From the NCBI RefSeq assembly GCF_002863565.1, contig NZ_PGUW01000003.1:1-64000 (forward strand): a stretch of DNA of 64,000 nt, written 5' to 3'. Below, piece after piece: positions 25,701-42,100 of this stretch; position 1 is the stretch's first letter, and the number at the start of each line of letters is the position of its first letter. Source of the DNA: Bacillus sp. V5-8f. GTDB lineage: Bacteria; Bacillota; Bacilli; Bacillales; DSM-1321. Under the pieces are notes generated by a model that worked only from the letters and a program-made list of their open reading frames with translations, was not told where the DNA came from and made no database searches. Made by a program: the position numbers and the translations under genes.

Positions 25701-26063
25701 TTAAAATTCCAAACCGTTTTCACGAGCAGAGTCAGCCAATGCTTTAACACGGCCATGGTACAGATATCCTCCACGGTCAAATACCACAGACTTATAGCCT
25801 TTCTCTACTGCACGTTTAGCGATTAATTCGCCAACTTTTTTTGCTGCATCAGCATTGCCAGTACCTTCTGTGCCGATCTCTTTATCTAGAGTAGAAGCAC
25901 TAGCAAGGGTTACGCCGTTTGCATCGTCAATCAATTGTGCGTAAATGTGCTTGCTTGAACGGAACACATTTAAACGAGGACGAGCTTCAGTTCCGGAAAG
26001 TTTTGCACGAACACGTGCATGTCTTTTCTTACGAACAGAATTCTTATCAGCCTTCGTAATCAT
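25701..26063 (-). CDS. rplR: 50S ribosomal protein L18
   Basis: 120 residues starting [20 protein letters not shown] and ending [10 protein letters not shown]. It brings 5S rRNA to the central protuberance together with L5. It lies between rplF and rpsE. Confidence 0.98.
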   Translation of the reverse strand: MITKADKNSVRKKRHARVRAKLSGTEARPRLNVFRSSKHIYAQLIDDANGVTLASASTLDKEIGTEGTGNADAAKKVGELIAKRAVEKGYKSVVFDRGGYLYHGRVKALADSARENGLEF

Positions 26064-26096
26064 TTACGTCACTCCTTTCATTTACCTGGTCGGCTA

Positions 26097-26633
26097 TTAC
26101 TTACCTGTTTTACCTTCTTTACGACGTACATATTCGCCTTCGTAACGAATACCTTTACCTTTATAAGGCTCTGGCGGACGGACATCGCGAATATTTGCCG
26201 CAAGAGCTCCAACACGTTCTTTGTTAGTACCTCTTACGATAATCTTTGTATTGGAAGGGACTTCAATTTCAAGGCCTGTTTCCGGTTCGATTTCAACAGG
26301 GTGAGAGTATCCTACGTTAAGGACTAACTTAGCACCTTGTTTTTGTGCACGGTAACCGACACCAATAAGTTCAAGGGACTTTTCGAATCCTTTGGATACG
26401 CCCTCTACCATGTTTGAAATAACTGCGCGAGTTGTTCCGTGCAATGCGCGGTGTTCTTTTGCATCAGAAGGACGAGCAACTGTAAGAACATTTTCCTCGA
26501 CGCTGATTGTAATATCAGGATTAAAAGATCTAGTTAATTCACCCTTAGGGCCTTTAACAGTAACGTTGCTTTGATCAACAGTTACTGTTACGCCAGCAGG
26601 GATTTCAATAGGTTTTTTACCTATACGTGACAT
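26097..26633 (-). CDS. rplF: 50S ribosomal protein L6
   Basis: 178 residues with two homologous alpha/beta domains; conserved [12 protein letters not shown] start and [20 protein letters not shown] near the C terminus. It supports the factor-binding region near the sarcin-ricin loop. Confidence 0.98.
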   Translation of the reverse strand: MSRIGKKPIEIPAGVTVTVDQSNVTVKGPKGELTRSFNPDITISVEENVLTVARPSDAKEHRALHGTTRAVISNMVEGVSKGFEKSLELIGVGYRAQKQGAKLVLNVGYSHPVEIEPETGLEIEVPSNTKIIVRGTNKERVGALAANIRDVRPPEPYKGKGIRYEGEYVRRKEGKTGK

Positions 26634-26663
26634 CTAGTGCACCTCCATTCTAGTAAAAATAGA

Positions 26664-27062
26664 TTACCAAACGTATGCAAGTACTTCTCCACCGACTTGT
26701 TTAGCACGAGCTTCCTTGTCGGTTAAAACGCCTTGAGAAGTAGAAACAATCGCAATACCTAAACCGTTAAGAACGCGTGGAACTTCACCAGTCTTTGCAT
26801 ATACACGCAAACCAGGTTTGCTGATGCGCTTTAATCCAGTGATAACACGTTCATTGTTTGAACCGTACTTAAGGAAGATACGGATGATACCTTGTTTATT
26901 GTCTTCGATGAATTCCACATCACGGACGAAGCCTTCACGCTTTAAGATCTGAGCAATTTCATTCTTGATCTTAGAAGCAGGAACTTCCAATTTCTCGTGA
27001 CGAACCATATTCGCATTACGGATGCGAGTAAGTAAATCTGCAATAGGATCTGTCATGACCAT
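26664..27062 (-). CDS. rpsH: 30S ribosomal protein S8
   Basis: 132 residues starting [20 protein letters not shown]; the C-terminal RNA-binding block [20 protein letters not shown] is intact. In E. coli S8 represses the spc operon by binding near rplE; no such site was looked for here. Confidence 0.98.
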   Translation of the reverse strand: MVMTDPIADLLTRIRNANMVRHEKLEVPASKIKNEIAQILKREGFVRDVEFIEDNKQGIIRIFLKYGSNNERVITGLKRISKPGLRVYAKTGEVPRVLNGLGIAIVSTSQGVLTDKEARAKQVGGEVLAYVW

Positions 27063-27092
27063 TATTATTTACCTCCTTCCCAAACTCGGGTT

Positions 27093-27296
<204 letters not shown>

Positions 27297-27303
27297 TTAA
27301 TGA

Positions 27304-27843
27304 TTACTTTTGGAACGGCATTCCGAATTGAGTAAGCAGCTCGCGACCTTCTTCGTCAGTGTTGGCTGTCGTAACGATAACGATGTCCATACCGCGTACC
27401 TTGCTTACTTTATCGTAGTCAATCTCAGGGAAGATAAGTTGCTCTTTAACACCTAGTGTGTAGTTACCGCGACCATCAAAAGATTTCTTAGAAACCCCAC
27501 GGAAGTCACGTACACGTGGTAAAGAAACAGAAATCAGTTTATCAAGGAATTCATACATACGCTCTCCGCGTAATGTAATTTTTGCACCGATAGGCATACC
27601 TTCACGCAGGCGGAAACCAGCGATAGATTTCTTTGCTCTAGTTACCACAGGTTTTTGACCAGTGATTAAAGTTAACTCTTCAACAGCATTATCCAATGCT
27701 TTTGAGTTTGCTACAGCGTCACCCACACCCATGTTCACTACGATTTTTTCAAGTTTTGGCACCTGCATTACAGACTCATAATTAAATTTGCTCATTAAAG
27801 CAGGAGTAATTTCATTTTGAAACTTTTCTTTTAGGCGGTTCAT
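27304..27843 (-). CDS. rplE: 50S ribosomal protein L5
   Basis: 179 residues starting [20 protein letters not shown] and ending [14 protein letters not shown]. It binds 5S rRNA and contacts P-site tRNA. It follows rplX and precedes rpsN. Confidence 0.98.
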   Translation of the reverse strand: MNRLKEKFQNEITPALMSKFNYESVMQVPKLEKIVVNMGVGDAVANSKALDNAVEELTLITGQKPVVTRAKKSIAGFRLREGMPIGAKITLRGERMYEFLDKLISVSLPRVRDFRGVSKKSFDGRGNYTLGVKEQLIFPEIDYDKVSKVRGMDIVIVTTANTDEEGRELLTQFGMPFQK

Positions 27844-27869
27844 TAAGTGTACCTCCCTTCTTCATGTAC

Positions 27870-28181
27870 TTATTTATCTAAAGATTCACCTGATTTTTTA
27901 GCTACGCGTACTTTTTTGCCGTCTTCCACCTTGTAACCAACACGAGTTGGTGTTCCGGACTTCGGATCAAGCGGCATAACATTAGAAACGTGAATTGCTG
28001 CTTCTCTGCTGATGATTCCACCTTGTGGATTCAGTTGAGATGGCTTTGAATGCTTTTTCACGATGTTGATTCCTTCAACAAGCACACGGTTGTTCTTTGG
28101 ATATGCTTCAAGGATAACTCCTTGTTTGCCTTTGTCCTTACCAGAGATGACTACGACTTTGTCACCTTTTTTAACATGCAT
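27870..28181 (-). CDS. rplX: 50S ribosomal protein L24
   Basis: 103 residues starting [20 protein letters not shown], a KOW motif. It is an assembly initiator of the large subunit and lies near the tunnel exit. Confidence 0.98.
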   Translation of the reverse strand: MHVKKGDKVVVISGKDKGKQGVILEAYPKNNRVLVEGINIVKKHSKPSQLNPQGGIISREAAIHVSNVMPLDPKSGTPTRVGYKVEDGKKVRVAKKSGESLDK

Positions 28182-28225
28182 TAGCTTCGCACCTCCTTGA
28201 AAGGCTTTTACGGAATTTATAACAA

Positions 28226-28615
<390 letters not shown>

Positions 28616-28636
28616 TTAACATAATCCGAACATTGA

Positions 28637-28900
28637 TTAAATAATAACTGCTTTTTCTACTACTTCAACCAAACGGAAGCGTTTTGTAGCTGAAAGTGGA
28701 CGAGTTTCCATGATTCTTACTGTATCGCCTACTTTTGCTTCATTTAGCTCATCGTGAGCCTTTAACTTCTTGGAGTATTTCACACGCTTTCCGTAAAGAG
28801 AATGCTTTTTATATGTTTCTACAAGGACTGTTACCGTTTTATCCATTTTGTCGGATACTACGCGTCCAGTGTAGACTTTACGTTGGTTGCGTTCGCTCAT
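28637..28900 (-). CDS. rpsQ: 30S ribosomal protein S17
   Basis: 87 residues starting [20 protein letters not shown], an OB-fold protein that binds 16S rRNA early in assembly. The conserved block [20 protein letters not shown] is intact. Confidence 0.98.
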   Translation of the reverse strand: MSERNQRKVYTGRVVSDKMDKTVTVLVETYKKHSLYGKRVKYSKKLKAHDELNEAKVGDTVRIMETRPLSATKRFRLVEVVEKAVII

Positions 28901-28920
28901 TAATGCAAACCTCCCCTCAA

Positions 28921-30209
<1,289 letters not shown>

Positions 30210-30551
30210 TTACCCCTCCTTCTTTTCTGATACAACGATAGTTATATGACTAGTACGCTTGTTAATTGCACTCGCACGGCCCATTGCGCGAGGACGGAAA
30301 CGTTTTAATGTTGGTCCTTCATTTGCGTATATTTCTGAAACAACCAGGTTATTAATATCCATTTCGTAGTTGTGCTCTGCGTTAGCAACGGCAGATTTCA
30401 AAACTTTTTCTACGATTGGAGAAGCAGCCTTTGGAGTTAAGCGAAGAATCGCTACCGCTTCACCTACTTGCTTTCCTCGAATTAAGTCAGCGACTAAACG
30501 AACTTTACGAGCAGAGATACGCACTGTTTTAGCAACAGCTTTTGCTTGCAT
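30210..30551 (-). CDS. rplV: 50S ribosomal protein L22
   Basis: 113 residues starting [20 protein letters not shown]; the extended beta-hairpin that lines the exit tunnel (around [20 protein letters not shown]) shows no deletion of the type linked to macrolide resistance. The ATG at 30551 is chosen from the B. subtilis N terminus and a GAGGG RBS. Confidence 0.98.
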   Translation of the reverse strand: MQAKAVAKTVRISARKVRLVADLIRGKQVGEAVAILRLTPKAASPIVEKVLKSAVANAEHNYEMDINNLVVSEIYANEGPTLKRFRPRAMGRASAINKRTSHITIVVSEKKEG

Positions 30552-30568
30552 GAGATGCCCTCCTCTCA

Positions 30569-30898
<330 letters not shown>

Positions 30899-30907
30899 TC
30901 AATCCCG

Positions 30908-31756
<849 letters not shown>

Positions 31757-31764
31757 CTAATGAA

Positions 31765-32049
31765 TTAAGCTTCGAATAATTCGATTTCTTTGCTGTCAGC
31801 AGTTAATTTAACAATAGCTTTACGGCGCTTGTTCGTATAGCCTGCATGTTTGCCCATGCGCTTGAACTTGCCTTTATAATTCATGATGTTGACTTTATCA
31901 ACTTCAACTCCGAAGATTTCTTGGACAGCGTCTTTGACTTGAGTTTTGTTAGCTCTTACGTCCACTTCGAAAGTATATTTCTTTTCAGCCATTAAGTCTG
32001 AAGAACGTTCGGTGATAACGGGGCGCTTAATGATATCGCGTGCATCCAT
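31765..32049 (-). CDS. rplW: 50S ribosomal protein L23
   Basis: 94 residues starting [20 protein letters not shown]. It lies at the tunnel exit and is the main contact for trigger factor and the signal recognition particle. Its start codon overlaps the rplD stop by one base. Confidence 0.98.
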   Translation of the reverse strand: MDARDIIKRPVITERSSDLMAEKKYTFEVDVRANKTQVKDAVQEIFGVEVDKVNIMNYKGKFKRMGKHAGYTNKRRKAIVKLTADSKEIELFEA

Positions 32050-32672
32050 TATGCAAGCACCTCCTCTACTTTTTCAACAGCTGACTTGGTCATGATCAGT
32101 TTGTTGTGTGATACAACATCAAGAACATTTAGGCCATCTGCTTCCACAACTGTAACACCAGGGATGTTACGTGCAGAAAGAGCTACTTTTTCATCTAAAC
32201 CGTCAGTTACAATTAACGCTTTAGTATCTACAGAAAGTCCTTTAAGCACAGCTGCGAATTCTTTTGTTTTTGGGGTTTCAAATGATAATCCTTCTAGAAC
32301 TAAAACATTATCTTCTAATACCTTCGTAGATAGTGCAGATTTGATAGCTAAACGGCGTACCTTTTTAGGTAGTTTGTAGCTATAAGATCTTGGAGTTGGA
32401 CCGAATACGGTACCACCGCCACGCCATTGTGGAGAACGGATAGAACCTTGACGGGCACGTCCAGTACCTTTTTGTCGCCATGGCTTACGTCCGCCGCCTG
32501 CTACTTCAGAACGGTTTTTAACTTTATGAGTTCCTTGTCGTAAGGAAGCTCTTTGCATGATGATCGCTTCAAATAATACATGATTATTAGGTTCAATACC
32601 AAAGATTGAATCATTAAGCTCGATGTCTCCAACATTTGATCCAGCTTGGTTGAACAATGTAACTTTAGGCAT
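32049..32672 (-). CDS. rplD: 50S ribosomal protein L4
   Basis: 207 residues starting [20 protein letters not shown]. The tunnel loop with [20 protein letters not shown] is intact, with no macrolide-resistance type insertion or deletion. The start at 32672 aligns with B. subtilis L4; an AAAGGAGGAGC RBS is present. In E. coli L4 regulates the S10 operon, but Bacillus is not known to use that mechanism. Confidence 0.98.
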   Translation of the reverse strand: MPKVTLFNQAGSNVGDIELNDSIFGIEPNNHVLFEAIIMQRASLRQGTHKVKNRSEVAGGGRKPWRQKGTGRARQGSIRSPQWRGGGTVFGPTPRSYSYKLPKKVRRLAIKSALSTKVLEDNVLVLEGLSFETPKTKEFAAVLKGLSVDTKALIVTDGLDEKVALSARNIPGVTVVEADGLNVLDVVSHNKLIMTKSAVEKVEEVLA

Positions 32673-32698
32673 TCTAATGCTCCTCCTTTCTCGCAAAA

Positions 32699-33328
32699 TT
32701 ACTTGGATTTAACCGCACTTTTCACTTTAATCAATGCTTTTCTAGCACCAGGAACGTTTCCTTTGATTAAAAGCAAGTTACGCTCTGTATCAACTTTAAC
32801 AATAGTTAAGTTTTGAACAGTGATTTGTTCTCCACCCATGCGTCCAGGCAATAACTTACCTTTAAATACACGGTTTGGAGCTACAGGACCCATTGAACCT
32901 GGACGACGGTGGTAGCGGGAACCGTGAGCCATTGGGCCGCGTGATTGTCCATGGCGCTTAATTGAACCTTGGAAACCTTTACCTTTTGAGATTCCTGTTA
33001 CATCTACTACATCGCCTTCAGCGAAAATATCAACTTTGACTTCCTGACCCACCTCATATTCACCGAGGTTTGCATCGCGGAATTCGCGAATGAAGCGCTT
33101 AGGAGCAGTATTAGCTTTTGCAGCGTGTCCCTTAGACGGCTTGTTTGCAAGCTTTTCACGCTTATCTTCAAAACCGATTTGAATAGCTTCATAACCGTCA
33201 GTTTCAACAGTTTTCTTTTGAAGCACAACGTTTTGAGCTGCCTCAACTACAGTTACAGGGATAAGTTCGCCGTTTTCAGCAAATACTTGCGTCATACCGA
33301 TCTTTCTTCCTAAGATTCCTTTGGTCAT
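32699..33328 (-). CDS. rplC: 50S ribosomal protein L3
   Basis: 209 residues starting [20 protein letters not shown]. The long central loop that reaches the peptidyl-transferase centre ([20 protein letters not shown]) is intact. Second gene of the S10 operon. Confidence 0.98.
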   Translation of the reverse strand: MTKGILGRKIGMTQVFAENGELIPVTVVEAAQNVVLQKKTVETDGYEAIQIGFEDKREKLANKPSKGHAAKANTAPKRFIREFRDANLGEYEVGQEVKVDIFAEGDVVDVTGISKGKGFQGSIKRHGQSRGPMAHGSRYHRRPGSMGPVAPNRVFKGKLLPGRMGGEQITVQNLTIVKVDTERNLLLIKGNVPGARKALIKVKSAVKSK

Positions 33329-33367
33329 AAGTCACACCTCCTAGATTATTATCTTTTTTTATATAGA

Positions 33368-33807
<440 letters not shown>

Positions 33808-33836
33808 ATTATACATAAAACAGATATATAATGCAA
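33808..33836 (-). promoter_or_regulatory. S10 operon promoter P2
   Basis: Minus-strand TTGCAT (33836-33831), 17-base spacer and perfect TATAAT (33813-33808), about 130 bases before rpsJ. Confidence 0.8.
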
Positions 33837-33875
33837 GATAAACTTACATATTTCTGTGTGTTACACACTTTTACT

Positions 33876-33904
33876 ATTATACATAGTCGCCTATACTTTT
33901 TCAA
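33876..33904 (-). promoter_or_regulatory. S10 operon promoter P1
   Basis: Minus-strand TTGAAA (33904-33899), 17-base spacer and perfect TATAAT (33881-33876). It lies 68 bases upstream of P2, so the operon has tandem promoters. The stretch from here to the tuf terminator (33905-34170) shows nothing else recognisable. Confidence 0.8.
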
Positions 33905-34164
33905 GATAATCTTTAAAAGAGTTTTTCGTGATTTCTTTAAAATGAAATTTGTTCGGAATTGAAATTAACAGTATTCTAAAAATCGAATAAATATCGAATG
34001 AAGTATGAGACATATTTGCAGGAGACTACAGACCCGTGAATGATATTTACAAATCAAGAGGTTAGATCGTTAGCGGAAAGTGAACACCGAATACAAAAGC
34101 AGGAAATTTATTTGTTATTTTCCGACTCTTACATTTTATAAGGATTGCAATCTTTTATAGATTA

Positions 34165-34198
34165 AAATAAAACAAGCAGACGGCGTCCCGTCTGCTTG
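34165..34198 (-). terminator. intrinsic terminator of tuf
   Basis: A perfect 11-bp stem CAAGCAGACGG (34173-34183) / CCGTCTGCTTG (34188-34198) with a four-base loop. The minus strand continues TTTTATTTTAATC. It lies 28 bases after the tuf stop. Confidence 0.9.
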
Positions 34199-34225
34199 CT
34201 AATAATGCTTTAATAGCAATATTTA

Positions 34226-35413
34226 TTATTCAGTGATTGTAGCAACAACGCCAGCGCCTACAGTACGTCCACCTTCACGGATAGAGAACTTTGTACCTTC
34301 TTCGATAGCGATTGGGGCGATAAGCTCCACTGACATTTCGATGTTGTCGCCAGGCATAACCATTTCTACGCCTTCAGGAAGGTTACAAATACCAGTTACA
34401 TCAGTTGTACGGAAGTAGAACTGTGGACGGTAGTTTGTAAAGAATGGAGTGTGACGGCCACCTTCTTCTTTTGAAAGAACGTAAACTTCAGCTCTAAACT
34501 TTGTGTGTGGTTTGATTGTACCTGGTTTAGCAAGTACTTGGCCGCGTTGGATATCTTCACGAGCAACACCACGAAGAAGGGCACCAATGTTGTCACCAGC
34601 TTCAGCATAATCAAGAAGCTTACGGAACATTTCTACACCTGTTACAGTTGTAGATTTTGGTTCTTCAGTGAAACCAGTGATTTCAACAACGTCACCAACT
34701 TTAACTTGTCCACGCTCTACACGTCCAGTAGCAACTGTTCCACGTCCAGTGATAGAGAACACGTCCTCTACAGGCATCATGAATGGCTTTTCAACGTCAC
34801 GTGTTGGAGTTGGGATATATTCATCAACAGCGTTCATTAGTTCATGAATTTTTTCTTCCCAAGCTGCATCTCCTTCAAGTGCTTTAAGAGCAGAACCCTT
34901 GATAACTGGAATATCGTCACCAGGGAATTCATATTCAGAAAGAAGATCACGGATTTCCATTTCAACTAATTCAAGAAGCTCTTCGTCGTCAACCATGTCA
35001 CATTTGTTCATGAAAACTACAAGGTAAGGTACACCTACTTGACGAGAAAGAAGGATGTGCTCACGAGTTTGTGGCATTGGGCCGTCAGCAGCAGATACAA
35101 CAAGGATACCGCCGTCCATTTGTGCAGCGCCAGTGATCATGTTTTTAACATAGTCAGCGTGTCCTGGGCAGTCTACGTGTGCATAGTGGCGATTTGCAGT
35201 TTCATATTCAACGTGTGCAGTAGAGATTGTGATACCACGCTCTCTTTCTTCAGGAGCACCATCGATTTGATCATATGCACGAGCTTCAGCTCCACCAGTC
35301 TTAGCAAGTACAGTAGTAATAGCAGCTGTTAATGTAGTTTTACCGTGGTCAACGTGACCAATTGTTCCAACGTTAACGTGTGGCTTAGAGCGATCGAATT
35401 TAGCTTTTCCCAT
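34226..35413 (-). CDS. tuf: elongation factor Tu
   Basis: 395 residues. GTPase motifs: GHVDHGKTT near the N terminus, switch [11 protein letters not shown] and NKCD (guanine specificity). It delivers aminoacyl-tRNA to the ribosome. It lies 118 bases after fusA with a promoter-like sequence and a stable hairpin in the gap, so expression may exceed that of the upstream str genes. Confidence 0.99.
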   Translation of the reverse strand: MGKAKFDRSKPHVNVGTIGHVDHGKTTLTAAITTVLAKTGGAEARAYDQIDGAPEERERGITISTAHVEYETANRHYAHVDCPGHADYVKNMITGAAQMDGGILVVSAADGPMPQTREHILLSRQVGVPYLVVFMNKCDMVDDEELLELVEMEIRDLLSEYEFPGDDIPVIKGSALKALEGDAAWEEKIHELMNAVDEYIPTPTRDVEKPFMMPVEDVFSITGRGTVATGRVERGQVKVGDVVEITGFTEEPKSTTVTGVEMFRKLLDYAEAGDNIGALLRGVAREDIQRGQVLAKPGTIKPHTKFRAEVYVLSKEEGGRHTPFFTNYRPQFYFRTTDVTGICNLPEGVEMVMPGDNIEMSVELIAPIAIEEGTKFSIREGGRTVGAGVVATITE

Positions 35414-35457
35414 TAGGATATTCCTCCTTAAAATTATAAAAAGATTAAGTATATGGT

Positions 35458-35491
35458 GCTATGAAAGCAAGATCATAACTGCTCTCATAGC
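35458..35491 (-). promoter_or_regulatory. hairpin in the tuf leader
   Basis: GCTATGAGAGCA (minus strand, 35491-35480) pairs with TGCTTTCATAGC (35469-35458), 12 positions with one mismatch, around a 10-base loop. No T run follows. It lies between the possible tuf promoter and the tuf RBS and could be a processing or stability element, or a partial attenuator. Confidence 0.55.
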
Positions 35492-35502
35492 TTACATAAG
35501 TA

Positions 35503-35531
35503 GTTATACTTTAATAAAATGTGAAAATCAA
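35503..35531 (-). promoter_or_regulatory. possible tuf promoter
   Basis: Minus-strand TTGATT (35531-35526), 17-base spacer and TATAAC (35508-35503), starting right after the fusA stop codon. Confidence 0.5.
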
Positions 35532-37610
35532 TTATTCACCTTTATTTTTTTTCACAATTTCCTCGGAGATACTCTTAGGTACTTCTTCGTAATGATCGAA
35601 GTGCATAGAGAATGTTCCGCGTCCTTGTGTATTAGAACGTAGAGATGTTGCATATCCGAACATTTCTGATAGTGGAACCATCGCATTAACAACTTGTGCG
35701 TTTCCTCGCGCTTCCATACCTTCTACACGACCGCGGCGGGATGTGATATCCCCCATGATATCGCCTAGATATTCTTCAGGAATAACAACTTCTACTTTCA
35801 TGATAGGCTCTAAGATTACAGGCTGACATTTAGATGCTGCATTTTTTAGAGCCATTGATGCTGCGATTTTGAATGCCATTTCGTTGGAGTCAACATCATG
35901 GTATGAACCATCGAATAATCTCGCTTTAATGTCAACTAATGGGAAACCGGCAAGTACACCGTTGTCAAGAGAGTCTATTAGACCAGCTTGTACAGCAGGG
36001 ATGTATTCACGCGGTACAACTCCACCAACGATAGCATTTTCAAATTCAAAGCCTTTTCCTTCTTCGTTTGGAGAGAATTCGATCCAAACATGTCCGAATT
36101 GTCCGCGTCCACCGGATTGACGTACGAACTTACCTTCAACTTGAGCAGATCCGCGGAAAGTTTCACGGTAAGCAACCTGTGGAGCACCAACGTTTGCTTC
36201 GACTTTGAATTCACGGCGCATACGGTCGACAAGAATGTCCAAGTGAAGTTCACCCATACCCGCAATAATAACTTGACCTGTTTCCTGGTCAGTATGTGCA
36301 CGGAAGGTTGGATCTTCTTCTTGTAATTTTTGTAGAGCCGTAGTCATTTTATCTTGGTCTGCCTTAGACTTAGGTTCAATTGATAGCTGAATTACCGGTT
36401 CTGGGAACTCCATTGATTCTAAGATAACAGGATTCTTGTCATCACATAGAGTATCACCAGTAGTTGTATCTTTCAAACCTACTGCAGCCGCAATATCTCC
36501 AGCGTATACCTGTGAAATCTCTTCACGCGAGTTAGCATGCATTTGCAGGATACGTCCTACACGCTCACGCTTACCTTTAGTAGAGTTTTGTACATATGAA
36601 CCAGAGCTCAAAGTACCAGAGTATACACGGAAGAATGTTAATTTACCAACATAAGGGTCAGTCATAACTTTGAATGCAAGAGCTGAGAATGGCTCTTCGT
36701 CACTTGATGGACGTGTTGTTTCTTCCTCTGAATCTGGAAGAGTACCTTTAATAGCTGGTACATCTAATGGAGATGGAAGATAGTCAATAACTGCATCCAG
36801 CATTAATTGAACACCTTTGTTTTTGAAAGCAGATCCGCAGATTACAGGATAGAATTCAACATTAACAGTACCTTTACGGATCGCAGCTTTAATTTCTTCA
36901 TTTGTAAGCTCTTCTCCGCCAAGATATTTTTCCATTAACTCTTCATCCAGCTCAGCTACCGCTTCAATTAACTTTTCACGGTATTCTTCTGCTAATTCTT
37001 TATGTGATTCCGGAATTTCACGTACTTCAATGTCCGTACCTAAATCGTTTCCGTAGAACACAGCTTTCATTTCAACTAGGTCAATGATAGCTTCGAATTC
37101 ATCTTCCGCACCAATTGGTAGTTGAATTGGATGAGCGTTCGCTTGAAGACGGTCATGAATTGTTTTTACTGAGTATAAGAAGTCAGCTCCAATTTTGTCC
37201 ATCTTGTTTACGAATACTACACGTGGAACCCCATAAGTAGTAGCCTGGCGCCAAACTGTTTCAGTTTGAGGCTCAACACCTGACTGAGCGTCAAGTACGG
37301 CAACTGCACCATCAAGTACACGAAGGGAACGTTCAACTTCAACTGTAAAGTCTACGTGTCCTGGTGTATCGATGATGTTTACGCGGTGGCCTTCCCACTG
37401 TGCCGTTGTAGCAGCAGAGGTAATAGTGATACCGCGTTCTTGTTCTTGCTCCATCCAGTCCATCTGGGATGCACCTTCATGAGTTTCACCGATCTTGTGA
37501 ATACGGCCAGTGTAATAAAGAACACGTTCTGTCGTAGTCGTTTTACCGGCATCGATGTGAGCCATGATGCCGATATTACGAGTTTTTTCTAAGGAGAACT
37601 CTCTTGCCAT
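35532..37610 (-). CDS. fusA: elongation factor G
   Basis: 692 residues; five-domain translocase with G1 [13 protein letters not shown], switch [10 protein letters not shown] and NKMD. It catalyses translocation and, with RRF, ribosome recycling. The domain I-III region linked to fusidic acid resistance shows nothing obviously unusual. It lies 51 bases after rpsG in the str operon. Confidence 0.99.
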   Translation of the reverse strand: MAREFSLEKTRNIGIMAHIDAGKTTTTERVLYYTGRIHKIGETHEGASQMDWMEQEQERGITITSAATTAQWEGHRVNIIDTPGHVDFTVEVERSLRVLDGAVAVLDAQSGVEPQTETVWRQATTYGVPRVVFVNKMDKIGADFLYSVKTIHDRLQANAHPIQLPIGAEDEFEAIIDLVEMKAVFYGNDLGTDIEVREIPESHKELAEEYREKLIEAVAELDEELMEKYLGGEELTNEEIKAAIRKGTVNVEFYPVICGSAFKNKGVQLMLDAVIDYLPSPLDVPAIKGTLPDSEEETTRPSSDEEPFSALAFKVMTDPYVGKLTFFRVYSGTLSSGSYVQNSTKGKRERVGRILQMHANSREEISQVYAGDIAAAVGLKDTTTGDTLCDDKNPVILESMEFPEPVIQLSIEPKSKADQDKMTTALQKLQEEDPTFRAHTDQETGQVIIAGMGELHLDILVDRMRREFKVEANVGAPQVAYRETFRGSAQVEGKFVRQSGGRGQFGHVWIEFSPNEEGKGFEFENAIVGGVVPREYIPAVQAGLIDSLDNGVLAGFPLVDIKARLFDGSYHDVDSNEMAFKIAASMALKNAASKCQPVILEPIMKVEVVIPEEYLGDIMGDITSRRGRVEGMEARGNAQVVNAMVPLSEMFGYATSLRSNTQGRGTFSMHFDHYEEVPKSISEEIVKKNKGE

Positions 37611-37661
37611 TTGGTCTTTCTCCTTCCATCTATCAGTATAATTTTATAGAAAGAATAAATT

Positions 37662-38132
37662 TTACCAGCGATAGTGAGCAAACGCTTTGTTTGCTTCAGC
37701 CATTTTATGAGTATCTTCGCGTTTCTTGACAGAGGAACCAGTATTGTTGGCTGCATCAAGAATTTCGTTAGCTAAACGCTCTTCCATCGTTTTTTCTCCA
37801 CGAAGTCGAGAGTAGTTTACTAACCAGCGAAGGCCTAAAGTTGTACGGCGTTCCGGGCGCACCTCAACAGGTACTTGGTAGTTTGAACCACCTACACGGC
37901 GTGCTCTTACCTCTAATACAGGCATGATGTTTTTAAGGGCTTGATCGAATACTTCGATCGCCTCTTTCCCACTGCGTTCTGCAATGATATCAAATGCTGA
38001 ATAAAGAATTTTTTGTGACTTACCTCTTTGTCCGTCAACCATCATTTTGTTGATTAAACGTGTCACAAGCTTTGAATTATAAATTGGATCTGGCAATACG
38101 TCTCTTTTTGAAACAGGTCCTTTACGAGGCAT
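37662..38132 (-). CDS. rpsG: 30S ribosomal protein S7
   Basis: 156 residues starting [20 protein letters not shown] and ending [14 protein letters not shown]. It nucleates 30S head assembly and contacts tRNA at the E site. It follows rpsL by 41 bases. Confidence 0.98.
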   Translation of the reverse strand: MPRKGPVSKRDVLPDPIYNSKLVTRLINKMMVDGQRGKSQKILYSAFDIIAERSGKEAIEVFDQALKNIMPVLEVRARRVGGSNYQVPVEVRPERRTTLGLRWLVNYSRLRGEKTMEERLANEILDAANNTGSSVKKREDTHKMAEANKAFAHYRW

Positions 38133-38173
38133 TCTTTTTCCTCCTTTCGGTGAAGTTATTATTTTGTATCAAA

Positions 38174-38951
<778 letters not shown>

Positions 38952-38998
38952 TCATATCCTCCAAAAGCTTTTACAGGTATCATAGGAGCACCTTTGCT

Positions 38999-39028
38999 AT
39001 AATATCATCCCTTTATTCCAAATGTCAA
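38999..39028 (-). promoter_or_regulatory. str operon promoter
   Basis: Minus-strand perfect TTGACA (39028-39023), 18-base spacer and TATTAT (39004-38999), 48 bases before the L7Ae-family gene. Confidence 0.85.
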
Positions 39029-39156
39029 CTTCTTTCATAAAATATTTTATATACCTTGTATATTTTAGCTAGAAGCAGCAATAAAAGGCTTTTGCTATTT
39101 ATCGTGCTGTTCTTAATAGCACTTTGGTTCCTATTTCAACAACTTTAATAAAGCAA

Positions 39157-39180
39157 AGGCTGCCCTTTAAAAGACAGCCT
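39157..39180 (-). terminator. intrinsic terminator of rpoBC
   Basis: AGGCTGTC (minus, 39180-39173) pairs with GGCAGCCT (39164-39157) with one mismatch around an eight-base loop; TTGCTTTATT follows. It lies 12 bases after the rpoC stop. Confidence 0.7.
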
Positions 39181-39192
39181 CGCTCTAATTTT

Positions 39193-42100
39193 TTAGTCTA
39201 CTGTCACTGTGTCTTCATTAATATCTTCCACATGGACAGGATGGGCTTTTCTGTAACGAAGCATTCCCGTTCCAGCTGGTACAAGCTTACCAATGATGAC
39301 ATTTTCTTTAAGGCCGAGCAATTCATCGCGCTTGCCTTTGATTGCCGCATCTGTAAGAACTCTTGTAGTTTCCTGGAAGGAAGCAGCGGATAAGAAGGAA
39401 TCCGTTTCAAGGGATGCTTTTGTAATACCGAGTAATATCGGACGGCCTGTTGCCGGTATTTTGCCTTCTATCAAAGCCGATGTATTTGCCAGGGTGAATT
39501 GGTGAATATCAAGCAATGTTCCTGGTAAAACATCTGTTTCTCCGGCATCAATAACTCGAACCTTGCGAAGCATTTGCCTTACCATAACCTCGATGTGCTT
39601 GTCGCCGATTTCAACACCCTGCATACGGTATACCTTTTGAACTTCACGCAGCAGATACTCTTGGACAGATAGGACATCCTTTACCTTTAGCAATTCTTTC
39701 GGGTCGATGGAACCCTCTGTCAGCTCTTGTCCACGCTGTACATAAGAATCTATTGTAACTTTTAAGCGGGCAGTGTACGGAGCCGTGTAGGTACGGGACT
39801 CCACTTCACCCTGAATTACAATTTCCTGTTGCTTATCGCGGATTTCATTAATGCCGACAACTGTTCCCTCAATTTCTGAAATAATTGCCTGCCCTTTAGG
39901 ATTTCTTGCTTCAAAGATTTCCTGGATACGAGGAAGACCCTGTGTAATATCATCTCCTGCTACCCCACCTGTATGGAAGGTACGCATTGTCAACTGAGTA
40001 CCAGGTTCCCCGATGGATTGTGCAGCGATGATACCGACAGCCTCACCGACTTCAACTTCCTGGCCGGTAGCAAGGTTGCGCCCATAACATTTTTTACACA
40101 CACCATGGCTTGTGTTACATGTAAAGGCTGAACGGATCCACACCTTCTCTATTCCACTGGCTTCTATATAATTAGCAAGATCTTCAGTGATTAGTTCATT
40201 TTCCTGAACTATAACTTCATTTGTTTCCGGATGCCTGATCGCTTTTCTTGCATAACGTCCAATTAAACGTTCTTCCAAGTTCTCGATAACTTCAGTTCCT
40301 TCTTTTAGAGCACCAATAAGCAATCCACGGTCTGTACCACAATCATCATCACGAATAATTACATCCTGTGCAACATCTACAAGACGACGAGTCAGATAAC
40401 CTGAATCGGCAGTCTTAAGAGCTGTATCCGCAAGTCCTTTACGTGCTCCGTGGGTAGAAATGAAGTATTCCAACACCGTTAGTCCCTCACGGAAACTTGA
40501 ACGAATCGGAAGCTCAATGATACGTCCAGCCGGGTTGGCCATCAAACCACGCATACCAGCAAGCTGTGTAAAGTTGGACGCATTACCACGGGCTCCAGAA
40601 TCACTCATCATGAAGATAGGGTTGCGCCGATCTAGGGATTTCATCAGCTTAGATTGAATGTTATCCTTCGCCGCACTCCAGATTGAGATAACACGGTCAT
40701 AACGTTCATCTTCGGTGATTAATCCGCGTCTGAATTGCTTCATTACATTATCAACTTTTGTTTGAGCTTCTTCGATAATCTGCTGTTTTTCCCCTAAAAC
40801 TACAATATCGGACACACCAACAGTAATACCGGCTTTAGTTGAATATTTAAAGCCCAGATCCTTCATACGGTCAAGCATTTTAGAGGTTTCAGTAATCTTA
40901 AATCGCTTAAACACTTCCGCAATAATGTTTCCAAGAATTTTCTTCTTGAAAGGATCAATGATCGGCTGAGCTTTGATAATTTCTGGTACGTTTGCACCCT
41001 TTTCTACAAAATACTTCTCAGGAGTCTTTTCCTCAAGGTTCGTTTTTGTAGGTTCATTGATGTATGGGAACGTTTTTGGAAGGATTTCATTAAAAATCAA
41101 CTTCCCTACCGTTGTCAGTAACAACTGGCGGTTTTGTTCATCCGTAAATGTTTCGTTGTTCAAAGATGAAGCATGAACCGCTACACGGGTGTGTAAATGT
41201 ACATATCCATTTTGATATGCAATCAACGCTTCATTGGTATCTTTAAAGACCATTCCTTCACCAATTGCATTTTCGCGTTCAAGAGTAAGGTAGTAGTTAC
41301 CTAAAACCATATCCTGGGACGGTGTAACAACTGGTTTTCCATCTTTTGGATTAAGGATATTTTGAGCCGCTAACATAAGCAAGCGGGCTTCAGCCTGCGC
41401 TTCAGAAGATAACGGAACGTGAACAGCCATTTGGTCACCGTCGAAGTCTGCGTTATAAGCAGTACATACTAACGGGTGTAGACGGATTGCACGGCCTTCT
41501 ACCAATGTCGGTTCGAAAGCCTGGATTCCGAGTCTGTGCAGAGTTGGGGCACGGTTAAGCAATACCGGGTGCTCCTTGATGACAGATTCAAGTACATCCC
41601 ATACTTCAGGCTGTAATCGTTCAATTTTTCGTTTCGCAGATTTGATATTGTGTGCCAATCCTTTTTGCACCAATTCCTTCATCACGAAAGGCTTGAAGAG
41701 CTCGATTGCCATTTCCTTAGGTAATCCGCACTGGTACATCTTTAGGTTAGGCCCTACGACGATAACAGAACGACCGGAATAGTCGACACGCTTACCTAGC
41801 AGGTTTTGACGGAAACGTCCTTGCTTCCCTTTAAGCATATGGGACAAGGATTTCAACGGACGGTTTCCTGGTCCTGTTACAGGACGTCCGCGGCGTCCGT
41901 TGTCGATTAATGCATCAACCGCTTCTTGAAGCATCCGCTTTTCATTTTGAACAATAATGCTAGGTGCACCAAGGTCCAATAATCTTTTCAAACGATTGTT
42001 CCGGTTAATTACCCGGCGGTATAAATCGTTTAGGTCAGATGTGGCAAAACGGCCGCCGTCTAGTTGTACCATTGGGCGAAGCTCAGGCGGAATGACAGGA

